From assembly GCF_004758605.1 (NCBI RefSeq), contig NZ_CP038512.1:545001-600000 (forward strand): a stretch of DNA of 55,000 bases, read 5' to 3'. The position numbers and the translations under genes were made by a program. This document shows positions 16,386 to 28,856 of this stretch, in pieces. Position 1 is the stretch's first letter, and the number at the start of each line of letters is the position of its first letter. Source of the DNA: Deinococcus metallilatus (GTDB lineage Bacteria > Deinococcota > Deinococci > Deinococcales > Deinococcaceae). Below the pieces are notes generated by a model, which was not told where the DNA came from, ran no database searches, and saw nothing but the letters and a program-made list of their open reading frames with translations.

Positions 16386-17795
16386 TTAGCGGGGCCAGGC
16401 TGGCTCTGACGCCTGCGGCGCCTTCGGATCGGCCCGCCCGAGGAGGAGGACGCACAGGGCCACCACCAGGGCCGCCGCCAGAAAGGCCAGACGGACCGCC
16501 TGCACCGTCCCGCTGCTGCCTGGCCAGGCCAGCAGGCCCGCCGTCCCTGCCGTCCCCAGGGCGATTCCCAGGTTCTGTACCAGGCGCTGCACCGCGCCGA
16601 TGGTGCCCTGCATATTGGGTCCGACCGCGGCGGTGATCCCGGAGACGGCGGCGGGTAACATCAGCCCCGCACCGACGCCATAGACGAACAGCCAGCCCGC
16701 CACCAGGAAGGGTGACCAGGCGGCCCCGACCGCGCTGAGGCACAGCAGCCCGAACAGCATCACGGCCAGGCCGAGCAGGGCGAGGCGCCGGGGGCCAGAG
16801 CGCGGCAACCAGGCGCCCGACACACGCGCGAAGATCGCCAGGCCCAGCGGCGCGGACAGGGCGAAGAAGCCCACCTGCCACGGGGGAAGGTGCCGCACGC
16901 CTTCCCACAAGAAGGGCGGGGCCACAAAAGCGACTGCGGTCGCGGTCCCGAGGCCCGCCGTGGCGAGCAGGAGCGCGGTGAGGCGCGGGTTGCGCCAGGC
17001 CGCGAGCGGCAGCAGCGGCGCCGGAATACGTCCCTCCCGCCGGACAAAGGCCGCGGCCAGCAGCGCCCCCAGGACCAGCCAGGCGGGGGCCAGCCAGATT
17101 CTGTGGCCGGACGCCAGGCTTGTCAAAGCCAGCAGCAGGCCCAGCACGCTCCCGCCCAGCAAGGCGTTGCCTCCCCAGTCGAGCGCGGGTGACGCCGGGT
17201 TCGGGTGGTCAGGGGCCAGCCGCCGGGTGCCCCACCATCCCAGGGCGCACAGGGGCAGATTGAGCCAGAAGACCCACGGCCAGCCCAGGGTGGAGAGCAG
17301 CAGGCCGCCCACACTCGGCCCCAGCACCGGCCCCAGGCCCTGGATCATGCCCAGCGTCCCCAGGGCGGCCGGACGGTGTGCCGCCCCGATCCGCGTGGTG
17401 ATCAGCGCGGTGGAGGTCGCTTGCAGCAGGGCCGCCCCCACCCCCTGAAGGCCGCGTGCCCCGATCAGCAGGGAGATGGTTGGTGCCAGCGCGCACAGGG
17501 CGGAGGCCAGGCCGAACACCGCCAGCCCCCAGGCATACACCCGCAGGCGGCCCACCCGGTCGGCCAGCCGTCCGAACGGCGCGAGGGTCACGGCCAGGGT
17601 GAGCAGGTAGAGCGTGGCTGTCCAGGCTGCGGTCTGCACGCTGGTGTGCAGCGAGGCCACCAGCGACGGCAGGGCGACGGTCACGATGCCGCTGTCGAGG
17701 GTCGAGAGAAAGAGGCCCAGGCTGGCGGTCAGAATGAGCCTCCGCTCGGTGGGCGTGAGCCGAAGCTCCGTGGGGGGCAGGGCGGGAGAACGCAT
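16386..17795 (-). CDS. MFS multidrug-type transporter (DHA2-like)
   Basis: A 469-residue protein with about fourteen hydrophobic segments, as in the EmrB/QacA group of proton-driven drug exporters. Motif D1-like L-D-S-G-I-V-T-V-A-L-P-S-L in helix 1, G-R-L-A-D-R-V-G-R-L-R in loop 2-3, and G-L-G-P-V-L-G-P-S-V-G-G in helix 5 (antiporter motif C) are all visible. It is divergent from an ArsR-type regulator, with both promoters embedded in a symmetrical inverted repeat. The regulator therefore probably represses it. Confidence 0.9.
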   Translation of the reverse strand: MRSPALPPTELRLTPTERRLILTASLGLFLSTLDSGIVTVALPSLVASLHTSVQTAAWTATLYLLTLAVTLAPFGRLADRVGRLRVYAWGLAVFGLASALCALAPTISLLIGARGLQGVGAALLQATSTALITTRIGAAHRPAALGTLGMIQGLGPVLGPSVGGLLLSTLGWPWVFWLNLPLCALGWWGTRRLAPDHPNPASPALDWGGNALLGGSVLGLLLALTSLASGHRIWLAPAWLVLGALLAAAFVRREGRIPAPLLPLAAWRNPRLTALLLATAGLGTATAVAFVAPPFLWEGVRHLPPWQVGFFALSAPLGLAIFARVSGAWLPRSGPRRLALLGLAVMLFGLLCLSAVGAAWSPFLVAGWLFVYGVGAGLMLPAAVSGITAAVGPNMQGTIGAVQRLVQNLGIALGTAGTAGLLAWPGSSGTVQAVRLAFLAAALVVALCVLLLGRADPKAPQASEPAWPR

Positions 17796-17798
17796 GCC

Positions 17799-17878
17799 CC
17801 CGACTATCGGCCCCCAGGGGTGGCGGACGTTGCGGTGCTGACCGAAGTGAGAGGCCGCCTTGTCCGCCTATAGTCGGG
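17799..17878. promoter_or_regulatory. Symmetrical divergent promoter/operator region
   Basis: Two nested inverted repeats flank the centre: CCCGACTAT (17799-17807) with ATAGTCGGG (17870-17878), and GGCGGAC (17822-17828) with GTCCGCC (17862-17868). The outer pair holds the -10 boxes: TATAGT for the regulator (six bases before ATG 17881) and GATAGT for the MFS gene (seven bases before its ATG at 17795). Confidence 0.65.
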
Positions 17879-17880
17879 CT

Positions 17881-18627
17881 ATGGAGCCAGCAGTCCCGCC
17901 AGGAGTTGAAGCGCGCGGCATCGCGCGGATCGCTGCCCTGATCGGCGACCCCACGCGCGCGGCCATCCTCCTCGCGCTGGCGGACGGGCAGGGGCGGCCT
18001 GCCGGTGAACTGGCCTGGCAGGCCGGGGTGCAACCCCAGACGGCGAGCGAGCATCTGGGCAAACTCCGCGAGGCGGGGCTGGTCACGGTGGAGCGCGTGG
18101 GGCGCCACCGCTACTATTTGCTGAGTGGGACGGAGGCGGCGAGCCTGCTGGAGGACCTGGCGGCTTTTGCCCCGCCCCCACCCAGGGCACGCTGTCCGGT
18201 GAGCGCCGAAGGGGTGGAGTTCGGTGAGGCGCGGACCTGTTACGACCATCTGGCGGGGCAACTCGGGGTCAAGCTCACGGCGGCCCTGGTCGAGCGGGGT
18301 TGGCTCGTGCCGCTCGGGCGCGAGTTCGAGGTGACGGCGCGGGGTGAGCGAGGCCTGGCCGAGTTGGGGGTGGACGCCCTGGCATGCGGGACCGGGCGCC
18401 GTCTGTTTGCCCGCCGCTGTCTGGACCGGACAGAACGGCGCCCGCATGTCGGAGGGGCCCTGGGCGCGGCTCTGCTGGAGCAGTTGCTGGCGCTCGGCTG
18501 GCTGGTCCGGGTTCCCGAACGCCGGGTGGTGCGCCTGACCGTCGCGGGGCGTCAGGAACTCTCGCGCCGGTTCGGTGTGGAACTGGCAGGCGTGGGGGTG
18601 CGGACAGCGGCGGGAACAGCAGGATAA
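17881..18627 (+). CDS. ArsR-type winged-helix regulator with C-terminal extension
   Basis: A 248-residue protein. The N-terminal winged helix reads [17 protein letters not shown], then [16 protein letters not shown] (recognition helix) and V-G-R-H-R-Y-Y (wing). Classic ArsR proteins stop at about 110 residues; here a second domain follows with [12 protein letters not shown] and R-R-C-L-D-R-T cysteines, a known ArsR subfamily whose effectors are largely unstudied. The cysteines suggest a thiol or metal sensor (inference). TATAGT six bases before ATG 17881 fixes a leaderless start. Confidence 0.82.
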   Translation: MEPAVPPGVEARGIARIAALIGDPTRAAILLALADGQGRPAGELAWQAGVQPQTASEHLGKLREAGLVTVERVGRHRYYLLSGTEAASLLEDLAAFAPPPPRARCPVSAEGVEFGEARTCYDHLAGQLGVKLTAALVERGWLVPLGREFEVTARGERGLAELGVDALACGTGRRLFARRCLDRTERRPHVGGALGAALLEQLLALGWLVRVPERRVVRLTVAGRQELSRRFGVELAGVGVRTAAGTAG

Positions 18628-18660
18628 GCGGTCCGACCGGGAAGCCCAGCCGCCCTCCCC

Positions 18661-19272
<612 letters not shown>

Positions 19273-19374
19273 TGAGCCTTCCCATTGAGACTTCCTTCAG
19301 GGACCGGGGGAATGAACCCGGCGTCAGGTCCCGTCATCCGGACGTGAGGGGGCGTCCGCTAGCCTGTCCGGGCC

Positions 19375-20862
19375 GTGCCTGCCGCTCCCCTGCCCCCCGA
19401 TGAACCCGCCCGCCTCGCCGCCCTGGCGCGGTACGGGGTCCTGGACACGCCGCCCGAGGAGGCGTTTGACCGCCTCGCGCGCCTGGCCGCGCATGTGCTG
19501 GAGGTGCCGGTGGCGGGTGTGGCCTTGGTGGACGGGTCGCGGCAGTGGGAGAAGGCGAGCTTCGGGAGGCCACGCGGCGAGGTGCCCCGCGCCGAGGCCC
19601 CGGGCGCCTGGGCGGTTCTGGGAACGGAGGTGCTGGTGGTGCCCGACGCCCGGCAGGACCCGCGCCTGGCTGGCCACCCGGGGGTCCGGTCGGGACAGGT
19701 CGTGCTATACGCGGCCGCGCCGCTGCTCACGCCGGACGGGCACGCCATCGGCGCCCTGTCCGTGACCGACGACCGGATGCGGCCCTTCGGCCCCGGGCAG
19801 GCCGAGACGCTGCGGTTGCTGGCGGCGGTGGTGATGGACGAGCTGGAACTGCGGCGGCGGACGCGGGAACTCGTCCGGGCGCGCGATCACGCCCGCACCC
19901 TGCGCGAGCTGGCCGAGCTGCTGAACGAGCCGCTGGGACCGCAGGAGCTGGCGCGGCGTGCCCTGACGCTGCTGCACGCGCGGATGCCCCTGGACTGGTC
20001 GGCCCTGCTGCACCTCACGCCGGGCGGTCCGGCGGTGCTGAGCGACCACGCGGGGGAGCGCGGCGCGGCGTTCGGCCTGATCCTGCGGGAGCGTCTCGCG
20101 CTGGAGGACGGCCCCCTCTGGGCGGCGCTGGTGGGGCAGGACCGCGTGTTTCTCGACGACTACACGGCGGCGGCGGAACGCTGCCCGTACCTGCTGGCGG
20201 CGGGGTTGCGGAGCGCCACCTGGCTGCACCTGGGCGGCACGCGGGAGGGGCAGGCGGTCCTGCTCCTCGCCCGCCTGGGCCGCGCGGCCGCCTGGACCCC
20301 CGAGGAGCGCGCCCTTCTGGAAGCTGCGGCCCGCAGCGTGGGCACCGCGCTGGAGCGTGTGGGGTACGTCTGGAGCCTGGAACGCGCGGCCCAGACCGAC
20401 CCGCTGACCGGCCTGGGCAACCGCCGCGCGCTGGACGAGGCGCTCGATGAGGCCGAACGGCGGCGGGCCGGGACGGGGCTGGGGTACGCGCTGGGCGTCG
20501 TGGACCTCGACGGCATGAAGCACGTGAACGACGAGCGGGGGCACGCGAGCGGGGACGACCTGCTGCGCGAGTTCGCCGGGCAGCTCGCCGCTCCCGGCGT
20601 GGCCGCCTACCGCCTGGGCGGGGACGAGTACGCCCTGCTGCACCTGCGGCCCGCTTCCCCGGAGGCCGCCGTGCGGGTCCTGGTCGACCTGGTGGCGGCA
20701 GCCGAGCGGCACGTGCGGGCCAGGGGTTATCCCGCCGGGGCCTCGCTGGGGGTGGCGACGGTCCCCGGCGACGCGCCGGACGCCACCACCGCCCTGCGCG
20801 CGGCCGACGCGCGGATGTACGCCCGCAAACGCGAACGCCGGGCGGCCCGGATGCACCCGTGA
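19375..20862 (+). CDS. GAF-GAF-GGDEF diguanylate cyclase
   Basis: A 495-residue cytosolic signalling protein. The first GAF-like domain covers about residues 10-160 (start L-P-P-D-E-P-A-R-L-A-A-L-A-R-Y-G-V-L-D-T), a second divergent GAF-like region about 175-325, and the GGDEF domain begins at T-D-P-L-T-G-L-G-N-R-R-A-L near 340. The active loop is L-G-G-D-E-Y, which is compatible with cyclic-di-GMP synthesis. No R-x-x-D inhibitory site is seen five residues before it (the text there is P-G-V-A-A-Y-R). The start is GTG 19375. Effector ligands are unknown. Confidence 0.85.
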   Translation: MPAAPLPPDEPARLAALARYGVLDTPPEEAFDRLARLAAHVLEVPVAGVALVDGSRQWEKASFGRPRGEVPRAEAPGAWAVLGTEVLVVPDARQDPRLAGHPGVRSGQVVLYAAAPLLTPDGHAIGALSVTDDRMRPFGPGQAETLRLLAAVVMDELELRRRTRELVRARDHARTLRELAELLNEPLGPQELARRALTLLHARMPLDWSALLHLTPGGPAVLSDHAGERGAAFGLILRERLALEDGPLWAALVGQDRVFLDDYTAAAERCPYLLAAGLRSATWLHLGGTREGQAVLLLARLGRAAAWTPEERALLEAAARSVGTALERVGYVWSLERAAQTDPLTGLGNRRALDEALDEAERRRAGTGLGYALGVVDLDGMKHVNDERGHASGDDLLREFAGQLAAPGVAAYRLGGDEYALLHLRPASPEAAVRVLVDLVAAAERHVRARGYPAGASLGVATVPGDAPDATTALRAADARMYARKRERRAARMHP

Positions 20863-20886
20863 CGCCCGCCCGCTACCCTGAAGCCT

Positions 20887-21318
20887 ATGAAGGCCATGCT
20901 GCTCGACCACGTCGCCATCGCCACGCCCGACCTCGACCTGGGGGCCGCGCCCTACACCGCGCTGGGTCTGACGCCCGAGGGGCCGGATGAGGAGGTCGCC
21001 GGGCAGGGCGTGCGCGTCCGCGCCTTCGTGGCAGGCGACACCCTGATCGAACTGCTCGCGCCCACCCACCCGGACAGCCCCATCGCGGCCTTTCTGGAGC
21101 GGCGCGGCCCCGGTCTGCACCACACCGCCTACCGCGTGGCCGACCTGGACGCCGAGATGGCGCGGCTGCGCGGGCAGGGCGCGCGCTTCCTGTCGGACAC
21201 CCCCGCGCCGGGCCGGGCGGGGACCCGGGTGGCCTTCCTGCATCCCAAGTGGGGCGCGGGCACGCTGATCGAACTGGTGGAGCATCCCGCCGGGGCGCAC
21301 GGGCAGGGCGGCCATTGA
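20887..21318 (+). CDS. mce: Methylmalonyl-CoA epimerase
   Basis: A 143-residue VOC protein that interconverts the epimers of methylmalonyl-CoA. It has D-H-V-A-I-A-T-P-D-L at the N-terminus, L-I-E-L-L-A-P near 55, G-L-H-H-T-A-Y-R-V near 77, and G-T-L-I-E-L-V-E-H near the end, giving the H-Q/E-H-E metal site of the epimerase family. TACCCT lies seven bases before the ATG. The stop codon overlaps the TTG start of the VanZ-like gene. No mutase genes are adjacent, so the specific call rests on sequence similarity. Confidence 0.82.
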   Translation: MKAMLLDHVAIATPDLDLGAAPYTALGLTPEGPDEEVAGQGVRVRAFVAGDTLIELLAPTHPDSPIAAFLERRGPGLHHTAYRVADLDAEMARLRGQGARFLSDTPAPGRAGTRVAFLHPKWGAGTLIELVEHPAGAHGQGGH

Positions 21319-21707
21319 CGCGCCGGAGCGCGCTCTGGGGCCGGGGTCAGCCGTTCTGGTGGCTCCCCGCCCTGGCCGTCATGGCGGCGATCTGGTGGCT
21401 GAGTTCCGAGTCGGACACGCCCGGCCCGCCCCTGGTGCATCCGCTGGACTGGGCGGCGCACTTCACGGCGTACCTGGCGCTGGGCTACAGCCTGGGGCGC
21501 GCGACCGGGCAGCGCGGGCTGGCGCTGGTGCTGGCCGTGTGGTTCGGCGCGTCCGACGAGGTGCACCAGGCCTTCGTGCCGGGGCGGGAGGCGGGACTGA
21601 CCGACTGGCTGTTCGATCTGGCGGGCGCCTGGCTGGGGGCCTTTCTCGCCACGCGCGGCCAGCCGAACCGGGAGCATGTGGCAGTTCTGTCAGACCGGCC
21701 CCGCTAG
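21315..21707 (+). CDS. VanZ-family membrane protein
   Basis: A 130-residue protein with about four membrane segments and the VanZ pattern: W-W-L-S-S-E-S, D-W-A-A-H-F-T-A-Y-L-A-L-G, and the C-terminal S-D-E-V-H-Q-A-F-V-P-G-R-E with W-L-F-D-L-A-G. VanZ-like proteins are linked to glycopeptide tolerance in one case, but most have no known job. The likely start is TTG at 21315, overlapping the mce stop (ATTGA); ATG 21381 would lose the first helix. Confidence 0.75.
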   Translation: MTRRSALWGRGQPFWWLPALAVMAAIWWLSSESDTPGPPLVHPLDWAAHFTAYLALGYSLGRATGQRGLALVLAVWFGASDEVHQAFVPGREAGLTDWLFDLAGAWLGAFLATRGQPNREHVAVLSDRPR

Positions 21708-21716
21708 GCTGACCCC

Positions 21717-22670
<954 letters not shown>

Positions 22671-22674
22671 CGTC

Positions 22675-25578
22675 ATGGACCAACCGCCAGAAGAGGACAG
22701 CTTCCCGCGCCCGGCCTCCACGGCTCACAAGCCACGTTCTACCCCCTTCGTGCTGCGCCCCACCCGTCTGGGCCTCGCCTTTCTGGGCCTGATCCTGGTC
22801 ACGCTGGTGGGCTGCATCAACTACGCGCTGGGCCTGGGGTACGCGGTGACGTTCCTGCTGGGGGGCGTCTGGGTCGCGGCGGCCGCCCACGCCACCCGCG
22901 CCGGAAGGGCGGTGACGGCCACGCTGGACGCCCCCGCCGAGGCGGTCGCCGGGACGGACGCGGCCTTGGTTGCCCGGCTCACCAGCGCGGGAGCGGCCCT
23001 CACGGTACGGGTGCGGGTCCGGGCGGGCCGGAAGCGGCTGGAGGTGGCGGCGCGCGTTCCGGCGGGGGAGACGGTGAGCGTCCCCTTTCCGGTCCCGGTC
23101 CCGCTGCGCGGCACGCTGGTCCTGTCCCGCCCGCAGGTGACGGCGCTGGACCCGCTGGGGTTCTGGGAGGCGCGGCACGCCCTGCCCCTCCCGGGGCCTC
23201 TGACCGTCTTTCCCGCGGCCGAGGTGGACGCCCCCCCACCTCCTCCCCACCCGTCGCCGGGAGCGGGGGAGGGGAGCGCCCGCACGCGCGGCGACGAGGA
23301 CTTTGTCGGCCTGCGGCCCTCCCTGCCCGGCGATTCGCCCCGGCAGGTGTCGTGGCGGCACGCGGCCCGCCTGGGCACCCTCCTGACGCGCGAGACGGAC
23401 GCGCCCGCCGGGACGCTGTGGTCCCTGAACTGGGCCGACACCGCCCGCCTCACCGACCCGGAGGCCCGGCTGTCCCGGCTGGCGGCCTGGGTGCAGGTGG
23501 CCCGGCGCACGGGGGTGGCCTTTCGCCTGACGCTGCCGGGCGTGACGCTGCCTGCCGGGACGGGCGAGGCCCACGCGCGGGCCGCTCTGGCGCTGCTCGC
23601 CCGGCAGGCGCCGCTGCCCGTTCCGCCCCCACCCGCCAGGAAGGCCGTCCGGCCCAGTCCAGCCGTCCCGTTGCCGGGGGCGCCGCTGCGCTTCACGCTG
23701 TTCGCGCTGGCGGTGGCGCTGGCCCCTGCGGCGCTGCGGCAGCCGGTCTGGGTCACGCTGCTCGCGGCGGGGGTGCTGGGCTACCGCGCGGCGCGCACGG
23801 TGCGCCCCCTGCCCGCCCCACCCACCCTGCTGCTGGGCCTGGCGGCGGGGGTTGCCGCCGCGCTGCTGTCCGCCCGGTACGGGACGCTGCTGGGCCGCGA
23901 GGCGGGAACCGCGTTGCTCGTGCTGCTGGTGGCCCTCAAGGCCGCCGAGACGCGCACCCCGCGTGACGCCCGCCTGCTCGCGCTGCTGGGCCTGTTCGTC
24001 ACCCTCACGCACTTCCTGTTCGGACAGGGGCCGCTGGTCGCGGCGCACGCCCTCTTCAGCGTCCTGCTGCTGCTGGCCGCGCTCGCCGTCTGGACGGCGC
24101 CCGGCGTGCTGGAGGAGCGGCCCCTGCGCGCCTCCGCCACGCTGGCTCTTCAGGCCGCCCCGCTCGCCGCGCTGCTGTTCCTGCTGTTCCCGCGCCCGGA
24201 CGGTCCCCTGTGGCAACTGCCCGTGCAGGACGTGGCCCGCACCGGCCTCGCCGATCAGGTCAGCGCCGGGGACTTCGCCCACCTCGCCCAGAGCCGGGCG
24301 GTGGCTTTCCGGGCCGACTTCGCGGGCGCGCTTCCGGCCCCGGCGGACCGGTACTGGCGCGGCCCGGTCTACGAGGCGTATGACGGCGTGCGCTGGACGC
24401 AGGTGCGGGTGCGCGGCCCGGCCCCCAGCGTCGAGGTGTCCGGCCCGGCCGCCACGTACACCCTCACGCTGGAACCCAGCGACAGGCCCTGGCTGCTCGC
24501 GCTGGACACGCCCACCGCCCTGCCCCCCGGGGCCTTCCTGACCTCGGCCTTTCAGGCGGTGACCCTCCACCCCGCCCCAAGTCGCACCCGCCTGGCCTTC
24601 CAGAGCCGCCCGGCCCGGCTGGGCCTGCGGGAGAACGGCGTGCGTCTGGCCTTTGACCGGGAACTCCCACCGGGGGACAGTCCGCGTGCCCACGCGCTCG
24701 GCGCCTCCTGGCGGGGACTGGCACCGCAGGCACGGGTGGAGGCGGCGCTGGAGTTTCTGCGGACCGGGGGCTTCACCTACACCCTCTCGCCGCCCACGCT
24801 GCCGGAACGGGACCGGGTGGACGTGTTCCTGTTCGGCACGCGCCGGGGCTTTTGCGAGCATTACGCCTCGGCCTTTGCCTTCCTGATGCGCGCGGCGGGG
24901 CTGCCTGCCCGGATCGTCGGCGGCTACCTAGGCGGTGAGGTGAACCCCACAGGCGGCTCCCTCACCGTGCGCCAGCAGGACGCGCACACCTGGACGGAAG
25001 TGTGGTTGCCCGGCCGGGGCTGGGTGCGGGTGGACCCCACCGCCAGCATCGCGCCCGCCCGCGTGAACGCCGGGCTGATGACCGCCCTCCTTCACCCCAC
25101 CGCTGCGGCGGCCCCCGCGCCCACCCTCTTTCACCGGGCCGTCCTGCGCCTGGACGCTCTCCAGAGCCGCTGGAACACCTGGGTCGCGGGGTATGACGGC
25201 CCTCAGCAACGCGACCTGCTCCACCGGGTGGGGGCGGGGCGAATGGGCGCCTTTCTCTCGCTGGCTGCCAGCGGCGTGCTGCTGGGGCTGGCCCTGTTGC
25301 CCGCGCTCCTCGCGGCGCGGCAGCGTGCCCAGCCCACCGACCCCGCCGCCCGCGCCCTGCACGCCCTCACCCGCCGCCTGCGGTTGCCCCGTGCGCCCGG
25401 CGAGACGGCCACTGCCTACACCCAGCGCGCGGCCCGGCACTTTCCCGAGCAGGCGAGCATCCTCGACGACGCGCTGCGGGCCTACCAGCTCGCGCGCTAC
25501 GCTCCGGGTGAACGGGCAGGGGCGCTGCGGGACCTGCGGGCCGCCGTGCGGCGGGTGAGGCGGGGCCGGAAGAGGTGA
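22675..25578 (+). CDS. DUF58 / TgpA transglutaminase-like fusion protein
   Basis: A 967-residue membrane protein. Residues about 25-330 match the DUF58 protein layout: two N-terminal membrane helices, an extended domain, then R-G-D-E-D-F-V-G-L-R-P-S-L-P-G-D-S-P-R-Q-V-S-W. From about 340 a TgpA-like protein follows: several membrane helices, then a periplasmic transglutaminase-like domain with cysteine in R-G-F-C-E-H-Y-A-S, histidine in D-A-H-T-W-T-E-V-W and aspartate in V-R-V-D-P-T, a last helix and a C-terminal DUF4129-like tail. In most genomes these are two neighbouring genes after moxR; here they are one frame. The first 25 residues include T-A-H-K-P-R, encoded by DNA like the GTGGCTTGT repeat. 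Confidence 0.85.
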   Translation: MDQPPEEDSFPRPASTAHKPRSTPFVLRPTRLGLAFLGLILVTLVGCINYALGLGYAVTFLLGGVWVAAAAHATRAGRAVTATLDAPAEAVAGTDAALVARLTSAGAALTVRVRVRAGRKRLEVAARVPAGETVSVPFPVPVPLRGTLVLSRPQVTALDPLGFWEARHALPLPGPLTVFPAAEVDAPPPPPHPSPGAGEGSARTRGDEDFVGLRPSLPGDSPRQVSWRHAARLGTLLTRETDAPAGTLWSLNWADTARLTDPEARLSRLAAWVQVARRTGVAFRLTLPGVTLPAGTGEAHARAALALLARQAPLPVPPPPARKAVRPSPAVPLPGAPLRFTLFALAVALAPAALRQPVWVTLLAAGVLGYRAARTVRPLPAPPTLLLGLAAGVAAALLSARYGTLLGREAGTALLVLLVALKAAETRTPRDARLLALLGLFVTLTHFLFGQGPLVAAHALFSVLLLLAALAVWTAPGVLEERPLRASATLALQAAPLAALLFLLFPRPDGPLWQLPVQDVARTGLADQVSAGDFAHLAQSRAVAFRADFAGALPAPADRYWRGPVYEAYDGVRWTQVRVRGPAPSVEVSGPAATYTLTLEPSDRPWLLALDTPTALPPGAFLTSAFQAVTLHPAPSRTRLAFQSRPARLGLRENGVRLAFDRELPPGDSPRAHALGASWRGLAPQARVEAALEFLRTGGFTYTLSPPTLPERDRVDVFLFGTRRGFCEHYASAFAFLMRAAGLPARIVGGYLGGEVNPTGGSLTVRQQDAHTWTEVWLPGRGWVRVDPTASIAPARVNAGLMTALLHPTAAAAPAPTLFHRAVLRLDALQSRWNTWVAGYDGPQQRDLLHRVGAGRMGAFLSLAASGVLLGLALLPALLAARQRAQPTDPAARALHALTRRLRLPRAPGETATAYTQRAARHFPEQASILDDALRAYQLARYAPGERAGALRDLRAAVRRVRRGRKR

Positions 25579-25602
25579 GGCGAAGGCGCCGTTCCCCTGC
25601 GG

Positions 25603-27081
<1,479 letters not shown>

Positions 27082-27097
27082 GAGGACCCGGGCGCAC

Positions 27098-27721
<624 letters not shown>

Positions 27722-27737
27722 GGTCCTTCACATATAG

Positions 27738-27773
<36 letters not shown>

Positions 27774-27889
27774 GGCGCGGGGGCAGAGGGCGGGTCAGCG
27801 GGCGAAAGCCCAATTAGCCCCAGCCCACGTTCGGCTTGGTCGGTGCTCCTGGCGGCGTGAAGCGTCGCTGCACCCTTGGAAAGGTGGCT

Positions 27890-28150
27890 CGGGTGGAGCG
27901 GTTGAGGTGGAAGGTGTTCCCCCCACCCCCCCGCCGGGGGCAGGGGGAGCTTTCCGCTGCGCTCGGCAAAGGGAGACTCGTTGCGCGGCGGAGATGTTTG
28001 GGGCGTGGACGGTTCCTGCGTGGAACGTATTGATCTCCGCCGGGCGGCTGCGGGCCTGCGGCCCGAAAGCTCCTCTGCTCGGCCTGCGCAGTTGCAAGGT
28101 GGAACCTGGCCGTCGCCTCCAGAGTTTTGAAAAGACAAAAGATAGGGGGC
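27890..28150. repeat. Composite extragenic repeat, copy 2
   Basis: The same ordered blocks as at 12055-12310: CCCCCGCCGGGGGCAGGGGG, CGCTGCGCTCGGCAAAG, a GCGGCGGAGATGTTT block, CGGGCCTGCGGCCCGAA, CTGCTCGGCCTGC, and CTCCAGAGTTTTGAAAAGAC. It fills most of the 720-bp gap between tetR and the next gene. Confidence 0.6.
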
Positions 28151-28211
28151 TGCGGCTTAGGACTGACGCGACTGGGAAGAAGAAAGCGTGCAGGACGCTG
28201 TTTTTGCTCCT

Positions 28212-28232
28212 CCCCCTTGAGGGGGGAGGTTG
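28212..28232. repeat. CCTCCCCC hairpin repeat
   Basis: CCTCCCCC and GGGGGAGG pair across a short TTGAG loop, followed by GTTGGGAGGGGGTGA, a common extragenic repeat word. The rest of the gap to 28443 shows no gene; CGCCGGG words near 28390-28430 are also partly palindromic. Confidence 0.45.
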
Positions 28233-28443
28233 GGAGGGGGTGAACAGGCAAAGCATCCCAACACCACGTTTTCTCAATTCCCCCGCCCTTCCCCGCCAGA
28301 GGTTCGCGTAAGCTCTGAGTTTTGGGCGAGATGAGGGTATGGGGGCGTCACGAAGGGCGCTGTCCCGCTGTTCAAACAGGTTCTCAACGCCGGGTTAGGC
28401 CAAAGGACATCCTTTTGCGCCGGGCTTCCCCGAAGCTGGCTCC

Positions 28444-28791
28444 ATGAAGCCCATCACCCCCCGCGTCCATGGCGTGATCGACTACGCCGCCTGCGCCGCA
28501 ATGCTGGCCGCCCCGGCCCTGCTGCACCTGAAGGGCGGCGCCCGGACGACCTCGGCTGTCTTTGCAGCCTCATATCTGGGCGTGAGTGCCCTGACCGACT
28601 ACCCGCTGGGCCTGCGCCACCTGATCCCCTTTCCAGTGCACGGGAAAATCGAACTCGCCAGTGTCCCCGCGCTCCTGCTGGTGGCCGCACTCCAGAAAGG
28701 CGCACGCAAGCGGGTCTACTTCCTGGCGCTGGCGGGGACGGTGCTGACTGTCTACAGCCTGACCGACTGGCAGGCCGACCCCGAGGCCTGA
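28444..28791 (+). CDS. Small four-helix membrane protein, unknown
   Basis: A 115-residue protein starting MKPITPRVHGVIDYAACAAM. The first hydrophobic helix holds V-I-D-Y, and three more segments follow (V-F-A-A-S-Y-L-G-V; L-A-S-V-P-A-L-L-L-V-A; Y-F-L-A-L-A-G-T-V-L), with Y-P-L-G-L-R-H-L-I-P-F-P-V-H-G between. H-G-x-I-D-Y plus D-Y-P-L-G and P-x-x-x-H recur in a family of small bacterial membrane proteins with no known role. It is convergent with the MarR gene. Confidence 0.6.
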   Translation: MKPITPRVHGVIDYAACAAMLAAPALLHLKGGARTTSAVFAASYLGVSALTDYPLGLRHLIPFPVHGKIELASVPALLLVAALQKGARKRVYFLALAGTVLTVYSLTDWQADPEA

Positions 28792-28856
28792 ACCTGTCCT
28801 CTCCGGCCGCTTCCAGCAGCAGGGACAAGAGCAGCGGTCGAGGCGGGCCTGGCCCA

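Noticed and set aside
16330..16908. Minus-strand frame at the end of the DHA2-like MFS gene
   Set aside because: Out-of-frame shadow within the transporter coding sequence.
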